From Collinsella sp. BG-O-102 (GTDB lineage: Bacteria; Actinomycetota; Coriobacteriia; Coriobacteriales; Coriobacteriaceae): a DNA stretch of 55,045 nucleotides. The stretch spans positions 1 through 55,045 of the forward strand of contig NZ_JAMOKO010000015.1 of the NCBI RefSeq assembly GCF_023656745.1. The letters are read 5' to 3'. A program made the translations under genes and the position numbers. Positions 50,096-55,045 of this stretch are shown here, one piece after another (within the stretch, counting starts at the first letter, position 1; every line of letters begins with the position of its first letter). Under the pieces are notes generated by a model, which made no database searches, was not told the DNA's origin, and was given only the letters and a program-made list of their open reading frames with translations.

Positions 50096-51046
50096 TTAGC
50101 AGGAGAAATCGACGCTGTCGATGATGTCCTTGAGGGCCTTGGCGGAGACGGTGAGCTCATGCTGCTCGTCATCGTTCAGCGGCACGGGGACGCGGCAGAC
50201 AACGCCGTCGCGGCCAACGACGGTCGGCATGGAGATGGCAAGATCGGACAGGCCATACTCGCCCACCATGAGCGAGGAGACAGGCAGAACGGTCTGCTCA
50301 TCGCGCATAACGGCGGTGCAGATGCGCTTGACGGCCATGGCGACGCCATAGTAGGTGGCGTGCTTCTTCTCGATGATGGTGTAGGCGGAGTTCTTGACGT
50401 CCTCGGCGATGCGCTTCTCGGCGGCCTCATGCTCCAGATGGCCGTGAAGCTCGCAGAAGGTGTTCAGCGGCACGCCGGCAACCTGGGCGCTGGACCAAGC
50501 GACGAACTCGGAGTCGCCGTGCTCACCCATGACATAGGCCTGAACGTCGCGCGGGTCAACCTCGACGTGGGCACCAAGCATCTGCTGCAGACGGCCGGTG
50601 TCGAGCACGGTACCGGAACCGATGACGTGGCCCTCGGGCAGGCCGGACATCTTGATGGCGGCGTAGGTCAGAACATCGACCGGGTTGGAGACGATGAGCA
50701 GAATGCCGTCGAAGCCGGACTTCTTAATCTCGGGGATAATGGACTTAAAGATGTTGACGTTCTTGTTGACCAGGTCCAGGCGGGTCTCACCGGGCTTCTG
50801 GGCAGCGCCAGCGGTAACGACAATCATGGCGGCGTCGGCGACATCGGAATAATCGCCGGCGTAGATCTTCATCGGCTCGGCAAACGTCATGCCGTGCGCG
50901 ATATCCAGGGCCTCACCCTCGGCGCGGTTCTTGTCCACGTCGATGAGGACCATCTCGGAGAACAGACCACTCTGCATCAGCGCGAACGCCGAAGACGAAC
51001 CGACGAAACCGCAGCCGACAATAGCGACCTTCTTCTCGTTAACCAT
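50096..51046 (-). CDS. ldh: L-lactate dehydrogenase
   Basis: A 316-residue NAD-dependent dehydrogenase: VAIVGCGFVGSSSAFALMQSG (Rossmann loop), TAGAAQKPGETRLDLVNKN (active-site loop with the Gln/Arg typical of lactate rather than malate dehydrogenase), SNPVDVLTYAA and GEHGDSEFVAWS (catalytic His). It reduces pyruvate to L-lactate while regenerating NAD+ in fermentation. The ATG at 51046 has GGGAG 6 bases upstream. A terminator-like hairpin lies 26 bp before the start. Confidence 0.94.
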   Translation of the reverse strand: MVNEKKVAIVGCGFVGSSSAFALMQSGLFSEMVLIDVDKNRAEGEALDIAHGMTFAEPMKIYAGDYSDVADAAMIVVTAGAAQKPGETRLDLVNKNVNIFKSIIPEIKKSGFDGILLIVSNPVDVLTYAAIKMSGLPEGHVIGSGTVLDTGRLQQMLGAHVEVDPRDVQAYVMGEHGDSEFVAWSSAQVAGVPLNTFCELHGHLEHEAAEKRIAEDVKNSAYTIIEKKHATYYGVAMAVKRICTAVMRDEQTVLPVSSLMVGEYGLSDLAISMPTVVGRDGVVCRVPVPLNDDEQHELTVSAKALKDIIDSVDFSC

Positions 51047-51071
51047 TAGAAACTCCCATCTCTCTCCACAA

Positions 51072-51104
51072 ACAAGCCGCCCGGGAACGACCCGAGCGGC
51101 TTGT
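51072..51104 (-). terminator. Hairpin in front of ldh
   Basis: ACAAGCCGC and GCGGCTTGT pair, with an inner GGG/CCC, followed by TTTG on the minus strand. It is 145 bp past the aminotransferase stop and only 26 bp before the ldh ATG, so it may be an upstream terminator or an ldh leader attenuator. The 51105-51247 stretch contains several CGAAA/TTTCG motifs, including CGAAATCGGTTTCG. Confidence 0.6.
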
Positions 51105-51247
51105 CGTAATCCCAATACATCCAATCGGGACTTTGATTATGCTCCTATTCGCAGCCAAAAATCGACCGTTTACCGAAATTGTTTGCAGGATTCGTAAAAT
51201 AACTGCACGAAATCGGTTTCGATATATTGACGAGGCGAAATAGCTTT

Positions 51248-52411
51248 CTAATACAGGCCCGCCTCGCGAATGGCCTCGACAGCCAAAGCAATCTGATCGG
51301 GCGGCAGGACCAGCGCCATGCGCACGTGCCCCTCGCCCGAAGGACCAAAGCTCGCGCCCGGCGTCACCACAACGCCGGCCTTCTCCATGAGCTCCTCGCA
51401 AAACGCCATGGAATCGGTGCGACCACCGGGAAGCTTGGCCCACACAAACATGGAGCCATGCGCGTTGGGACGCTCCCAACCCAGGTCCTCAAGACCGTCG
51501 CACAGGGCATCGCGGCGCTCCTGGTACTTCAGACGCTGCGCCTCGACCTCATCGCGCGGACCGTTCAGGCAGGCGATAGCAGCCTTCTGGATCGGGAAGA
51601 ACATGCCAAAGTCGATCTGGCCGCGCAGCTTGGCAAAGGCAGAGACCACGTCCTCGCGGCCGACCAAAAAGCCAATGCGGGCACCGGTGACGTTAAACGA
51701 CTTGGAAAGCGAGAAGAACTCCACGCCCACCTCGAGCGCACCGGGATACTGCAAAAAGCTGCCACCCGGCTCGCCGTCGAACACGATGTCGGAGTACGCG
51801 TTGTCATGGACGATGAGCAGGTCGTGCTCGCGGGCGAAAGCGATGATCTCCTCGTAGATCTCGGGCGTGCCCACCGAGCCCACCGGGTTCGCGGGCAGCG
51901 ACACGATCATATACTTGGCACGATCGGCCACCTCGGGATCGATACCCGCCACATAGGGCAGGTAATTGTGCTCGGCAACCAGCGGATAGTACTCGAGCTT
52001 GGCATCGGCGATCTTGGCACCCGCCTCAAAGACCGGGTAGCACGGATCGGGAACCAAAATAGTGTCACCCGGATCGAGCAGGGCCAGGCCCAAATGACCC
52101 ACGCCCTCCTGCGTGCCGTTGCACGACTGCACCATGGACGGTGTAATGCCCGAAACGCCAAAGCGGCGCTCATAGTAATCGCACACGGACTGCTTGAGTT
52201 CGGGCAGGTCGCGCAGGGCATACTTCCACATCTCGGGATCTTGCGCCGCTTGAGTGAGCGCCACGACCACGTGGTCGTACGGCTTAAAGTCGGGCGTGCC
52301 CACGCTCATGTTATAAATGGTCTTGCCCTGAGCCTTCAGCGCAAGCAGTTTGTTGTTGAGCGAGGCGAAGACCTCCGCGCCAAAGCGGTCGAGACGCTGC
52401 GATGCCTGCAT
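51248..52411 (-). CDS. Class I/II aminotransferase, LL-DAP aminotransferase/PatA-like
   Basis: A 387-residue PLP enzyme. It shows NMSVGTPDFKP, the cofactor-binding VQSCNGTQEGVGHLGLALLDPGD, SLPANPVG, VHDNAYSDIVFDG and the PLP lysine in SLSKSFNVTGARIGFLVG. The pattern is close to aminotransferases annotated for diaminopimelate or aspartate-type substrates. As the organism has DapH, the N-acetyl-diaminopimelate aminotransferase step needs such an enzyme; this is a candidate (inference). AAAGGTGG precedes the ATG. A strong terminator lies only about 20 bp upstream of the start. Confidence 0.85.
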   Translation of the reverse strand: MQASQRLDRFGAEVFASLNNKLLALKAQGKTIYNMSVGTPDFKPYDHVVVALTQAAQDPEMWKYALRDLPELKQSVCDYYERRFGVSGITPSMVQSCNGTQEGVGHLGLALLDPGDTILVPDPCYPVFEAGAKIADAKLEYYPLVAEHNYLPYVAGIDPEVADRAKYMIVSLPANPVGSVGTPEIYEEIIAFAREHDLLIVHDNAYSDIVFDGEPGGSFLQYPGALEVGVEFFSLSKSFNVTGARIGFLVGREDVVSAFAKLRGQIDFGMFFPIQKAAIACLNGPRDEVEAQRLKYQERRDALCDGLEDLGWERPNAHGSMFVWAKLPGGRTDSMAFCEELMEKAGVVVTPGASFGPSGEGHVRMALVLPPDQIALAVEAIREAGLY

Positions 52412-52429
52412 GGTGCCACCTTTCGATAT

Positions 52430-52462
52430 AAAAAAACGCGGCGCTCCGACAAGAGCGCCGCG
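52430..52462 (-). terminator. Strong terminator between nadE and the aminotransferase gene
   Basis: CGCGGCGCT and AGCGCCGCG form a perfect 9-bp stem followed by seven T on the minus strand. It lies some 20 bp before the next ATG, leaving no room for a separate promoter. Upstream, ATACGGG and CCCGTAT flank a 40-base segment and could compete with it. This may be an attenuator. Confidence 0.8.
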
Positions 52463-52530
52463 CGATACGGGCCATCAGATTGCAAAAGTGTAACGCTTGC
52501 AACCCCCGTATTGGTTCAATTTAGCCAACC

Positions 52531-54531
52531 TTAATCAACCGGATTGAGCGCATCGATCTGCGCAAGCCACAGACGCGAGCTGGCGTCACTCGGCATACGC
52601 CAATCGCCGCGCGGGCTGAGCGTCACCGAGCCCACCTTGGGACCATCGGGCAGGCAGCTGCGCTTAAACTGCTGGGCAAAGAAGCGACGGTAGAACGTAC
52701 GTAGCCACGTGTGGACGGTCTTGGCGTCGTAGGCGCCCTCGAAGCTCTTGAGCGCCATGCGGTAGATCTTGCCCGGCTCAAAGCCAAAACGCAGCAGGTA
52801 GTAGAGGAAGTAGTCGTGCAACTCGTACGGGCCCACCAAATCCTCGGTCTTCTGCGCAATCTCGCCGTCGCCCGTGGGCGGCAGAAGCTCGGGGGACACC
52901 GGCGTATCGAGGATATCGAGCAAGACCTCGGCAATGCGCCCGCCAAAGACATCGGCGGCATAGCGTACCAGATGGCGCACAAGCGTCTTGGGCACGCTCG
53001 CGTTGACGGCGTACATGCTCATGTGGTCGCCGTTATAGGTAGCCCAGCCGAGCGCCAGCTCCGACAGGTCGCCCGTGCCAATGACAAAACCGCCAGCCTG
53101 GTTGGCCAGATCCATCAGAATCTGCGTACGCTCGCGCGCCTGGCTGTTCTCGTAGGTCACGTCTTGGACGGCCGGATCGTGCTCAATGTCCTTGAAGTGC
53201 TGCTCCACAGCCGCGTGGATCGAAACCTCGCGGAAGCTCACACCCAGGTCGCGAGCGAGCGACTCGGCATTCGACTTGGTGCGATGCGTCGTGCCGAAGC
53301 CGGGCATGGACATGGCTGTGATACCAGTGCGCGGCAGCCCCAGTGCATCGAAGGCACGCACGGTCACAAGCAGCGCTAGCGTGGAGTCCAAGCCGCCCGA
53401 AAGGCCGATAACCGCAGCCTTGATACCCGTGTGGGCAAGGCGGGTCTTGAGGCCCGCAGTCTGCAGATCGAGGATCGTCTCGCAGCGCTCGGCCAAGTCG
53501 CCGTGGTCGGCCGGCACAAAGGGCGCGCGCGGGAAAACGCGGTCGATATCGCAGGCATCGCGCAGGACAGGTTCTTCGGCCAGCACGCCCTCAAACGAAA
53601 ATTCAACGGTCGTGGCCTCCGGCGCATCGTCCGCGCGCGTCCACGTCGTCGAGCGACGGCGCTCGGCAACCAGACGGTCAAGATCGACATCGGCGACGGC
53701 CATATCGCAGGTAAGCAGTTTGGTCGCGGCGAGCTTCGAACCGTTTTCGTAGACAAGGTTCTCGCCTGCAAAGACCATGTCGGTCGTGGACTCGCCCTCG
53801 CTCGCGTCCGCATAGGCATAGGCGCAGTACAGGCGTGCGCTCTGGTTAGAGATGAGGCTGCGGCGATAGTCTGCCTTACCGATGATTTCGTCCGAAGCCG
53901 ACGGGTTGAGAATCACCGTCGCACCGGCAAGCGCCATCTCGGTCGAAGGGGGCGCCGGCACCCACAGGTCCTCGCAGACCTCAACGCCCAGCACCATATC
54001 CTCGGCACCCTCGTCACAGCAGCGGTAGACAAGCTCCGAACCCAGCGGAACCGGACCCTGACCGGCAAACTCGACCCACACAGGATCTGCGGGCGCCGGA
54101 GCAAACCAGCGGCGCTCGTAGAACTCGCCATAGTTGGGCAGATGCTTCTTGGCCGTGAGGCCCAAAAGCTCGCCCGCGCAGCACACGGCGGCGCAGTTGT
54201 AGATATTCTCGGCAACCGCAACGGGAAGACCGATGGTAAAGACAATCGGCAGCTCACGAGTCTCATCGAGGATATGCATCAAAGCAGCCTCGCAGGCATG
54301 CAGCAGCGTGCGATTATGGAACAGGTCGGCCGCGGTATAGCCGCACAAGTTGAGCTCGGGCAGCACCAGCGCGCGAACGCCGCGCTCGGCAGCCTCGCGA
54401 ACAGCCGCCAATGCAACCTCGACATTGTCCTCGACATCGGCAACGCGAATCTGCGGCGACGCCGCCGCCACACGCAAAAAGCCATCGTTCTTATTAGCCG
54501 AAACGCAGCATTGCCTTGTTGATCTGGACAC
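52531..54531 (-). CDS. nadE: Glutamine-dependent NAD+ synthase
   Basis: A 666-residue two-domain enzyme. The N-terminal nitrilase-type amidase has the Glu-Lys-Cys triad in LPELNLCGY, TAKKHLPNYGEFYERRWF and LGVEVCEDLWVP; it releases ammonia from glutamine. The C-terminal synthetase has the ATP-binding SGGLDSTLALLV (PP-loop) and GTGDLSELALGWATY. It makes NAD from nicotinate adenine dinucleotide. The GTG start at 54531 follows AAGGGG at a suitable distance. Confidence 0.94.
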   Translation of the reverse strand: MSRSTRQCCVSANKNDGFLRVAAASPQIRVADVEDNVEVALAAVREAAERGVRALVLPELNLCGYTAADLFHNRTLLHACEAALMHILDETRELPIVFTIGLPVAVAENIYNCAAVCCAGELLGLTAKKHLPNYGEFYERRWFAPAPADPVWVEFAGQGPVPLGSELVYRCCDEGAEDMVLGVEVCEDLWVPAPPSTEMALAGATVILNPSASDEIIGKADYRRSLISNQSARLYCAYAYADASEGESTTDMVFAGENLVYENGSKLAATKLLTCDMAVADVDLDRLVAERRRSTTWTRADDAPEATTVEFSFEGVLAEEPVLRDACDIDRVFPRAPFVPADHGDLAERCETILDLQTAGLKTRLAHTGIKAAVIGLSGGLDSTLALLVTVRAFDALGLPRTGITAMSMPGFGTTHRTKSNAESLARDLGVSFREVSIHAAVEQHFKDIEHDPAVQDVTYENSQARERTQILMDLANQAGGFVIGTGDLSELALGWATYNGDHMSMYAVNASVPKTLVRHLVRYAADVFGGRIAEVLLDILDTPVSPELLPPTGDGEIAQKTEDLVGPYELHDYFLYYLLRFGFEPGKIYRMALKSFEGAYDAKTVHTWLRTFYRRFFAQQFKRSCLPDGPKVGSVTLSPRGDWRMPSDASSRLWLAQIDALNPVD

Positions 54532-54663
54532 TGGAGGCCCCTTCTACCCTGAGATTCAGTCTAACGGACGTTCACATATCTCTAACTAGCCAAAGCAACC
54601 TCCCAGTTTACTGAGAGGCCAACCTGTGCTAAGAGCATGTATTTCAATAATATCTTTAATTAA

Positions 54664-54694
54664 AAAGGAGAAATCGATAATCGACTTCTCCTTT
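54664..54694 (-). terminator. Terminator of the small-peptide operon
   Basis: AAAGGAGAA and TTCTCCTTT form a perfect 9-bp stem, with further TCGAT/ATCGA pairing, followed by five T on the minus strand. It lies 24 bp past the small ORF at 54719 and separates it from nadE. Confidence 0.75.
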
Positions 54695-54718
54695 AAGCGA
54701 GGCGAGTAAATTTCGAAA

Positions 54719-54829
54719 CTAATGGCAGAATTTATCCATGTAGTCCTCAAAGTCGAACACTTCTACCACGACGCCCTCTTCCTGAAACTCTTTCAGTTGC
54801 TCCAAGAGATCTTTGTTAATAACGTCCAT
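54719..54829 (-). CDS. 36-residue acidic peptide, unknown
   Basis: The ATG at 54829 is preceded by AGAGGAGG at an ideal distance. The peptide runs MDVINKDLLEQLKEFQEEG to its end FEDYMDKFCH: acidic, partly amphipathic, with a Cys near the C-terminus. A terminator follows 24 bp later. I do not recognise the family. It could be a small regulatory protein, a modified peptide precursor or a signal peptide; none is shown. Confidence 0.6.
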   Translation of the reverse strand: MDVINKDLLEQLKEFQEEGVVVEVFDFEDYMDKFCH

Positions 54830-54842
54830 GCAGAAACCTCCT

Positions 54843-54962
54843 CTATCTAATCAATTGTAGTATATCTGCTTTCATGCAATTATCAACCAACTTGTTTAGT
54901 TGCTCCTCGTTTGCCGATAGTCCCTTGATTATCGACTTTATCCGAACACCTCCCACATTCAT
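54843..54962 (-). CDS. Second small ORF, 5' end uncertain
   Basis: The frame ends at 54843, 13 bp before the next small ORF, and contains VRIKSIIKGLSANEEQLNKL and ends MKADILQLIR. The only ATG in frame (54962) lies inside the palindrome and IS-like end and lacks a ribosome binding site, so the true start was probably displaced or cut by insertion. The two ORFs look like one operon. Confidence 0.4.
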   Translation of the reverse strand: MNVGGVRIKSIIKGLSANEEQLNKLVDNCMKADILQLIR

Positions 54963-54988
54963 CCGCACATGTACGGATGAATGTGGGA
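54951..54988. repeat. 38-bp palindrome at an IS end (abutting inverted repeats)
   Basis: 19 bases at 54951-54969, ending CA, are the reverse complement of 54970-54988, starting TG, at 18 of 19 positions, with no spacer. TG/CA are IS3-family termini. The right half is probably the left end of the element whose first ORF starts at 55041. The left half may be a terminus of another copy or a target resembling the IS end. Confidence 0.6.
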
Positions 54989-55040
54989 ACCCGATACCCT
55001 GAGGGCCGGATCGGTCGGCCCCGGGAGATCGGAGGACGGC

Positions 55041-55045
55041 ATGTC
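55041..55045 (+). CDS. Start of an ORF at the window edge (probable IS ORF A)
   Basis: ATG at 55041 with GGAGGA at 55031-55036, about 70 bp inside the IS-like terminus. Only the first codon and two further bases are visible, so identity rests on position alone. Confidence 0.4.

Noticed and set aside
1-55045. CRISPR arrays, tRNA or rRNA genes, prophage modules
   Set aside because: I saw no regularly spaced direct repeats, no tRNA cloverleaf or rRNA sequence and no phage structural genes.

Overview
This window looks like a chromosomal piece of a Coriobacteriia gut bacterium, most likely Collinsella or a close relative. That is an inference from high GC, strong Shine-Dalgarno sites, the gene repertoire (doubled arginine deiminase, YfcC-type antiporter, doubled acetate kinase, P1 peptidase, C69 dipeptidase with a C-terminal anchor, fused glutamine-dependent NAD synthase) and the style of the proteins. 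Both window ends carry IS3-family-like sequence: a transposase C-terminus at 2-94, and an IS-like terminus with the start of an ORF at 54970-55045. The stretch therefore probably lies between two insertion-sequence copies.

Layout. 211-9254 (minus strand) is an arginine-fermentation island: DUF1846 protein, YfcC antiporter, ornithine carbamoyltransferase, arginine deiminase copy 1, an aminotransferase and arginine deiminase copy 2. The two deiminase genes are identical by eye over 1,267 bp but have different flanks. Their promoters share a -10/-35 pair and two CCGTTC boxes 21 bp apart. 9786-15945 (plus) holds polyphosphate kinase, an RlmD-type methyltransferase, a DJ-1 protein, Maf and a P1 peptidase. 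16289-18515 (minus) is a glycosyltransferase overlapping UDP-galactopyranose mutase. 18747-22802 is acetate energy metabolism: pta facing two tandem acetate kinases. 22950-27113 (minus) holds a HIT protein, exonuclease VII, a membrane zinc peptidase and RNase D. 27212-28231 is a lipid kinase followed by a 30-residue membrane peptide; 28539-30341 is an anchored C69 dipeptidase.

30428-34024 is an ECF transporter (S, fused A-A', T) behind a Trp-Trp-Trp leader peptide and an intrinsic terminator, so it probably imports tryptophan or a precursor. 34151-36238 pairs an Asp/Glu racemase with an ATP-grasp ligase, suggestive of D-aspartate use in peptidoglycan. 36462-42045 holds a MOSC protein, a secreted wall hydrolase with tandem operator-like palindromes, a Ser/Thr kinase with an XRE-type regulator, an FxLYD protein whose ribosome binding site is buried in a hairpin, a small membrane protein and a HigBA-type toxin-antitoxin pair. 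43389-47458 is a lysine operon (riboswitch, lysA-dapA in one uninterrupted frame, dapB, dapH). 47705-54531 (minus) holds a nucleoid-associated protein, a Mbeg1-like hydrolase, lactate dehydrogenase, an aminotransferase and NAD synthase. Two tiny ORFs precede the right-hand IS end.

The most novel-looking signal is a family of structured intergenic elements (1901-2031, 31328-31428, 47460-47587). All three share the same stems with compensatory changes, the same conserved strands and a variable apical hairpin, and all lie just downstream of metabolite transport or lysine genes. Nested long inverted repeats around terminators, small GGGGACAGGT palindromes and several leader structures suggest that RNA-level control is common here.
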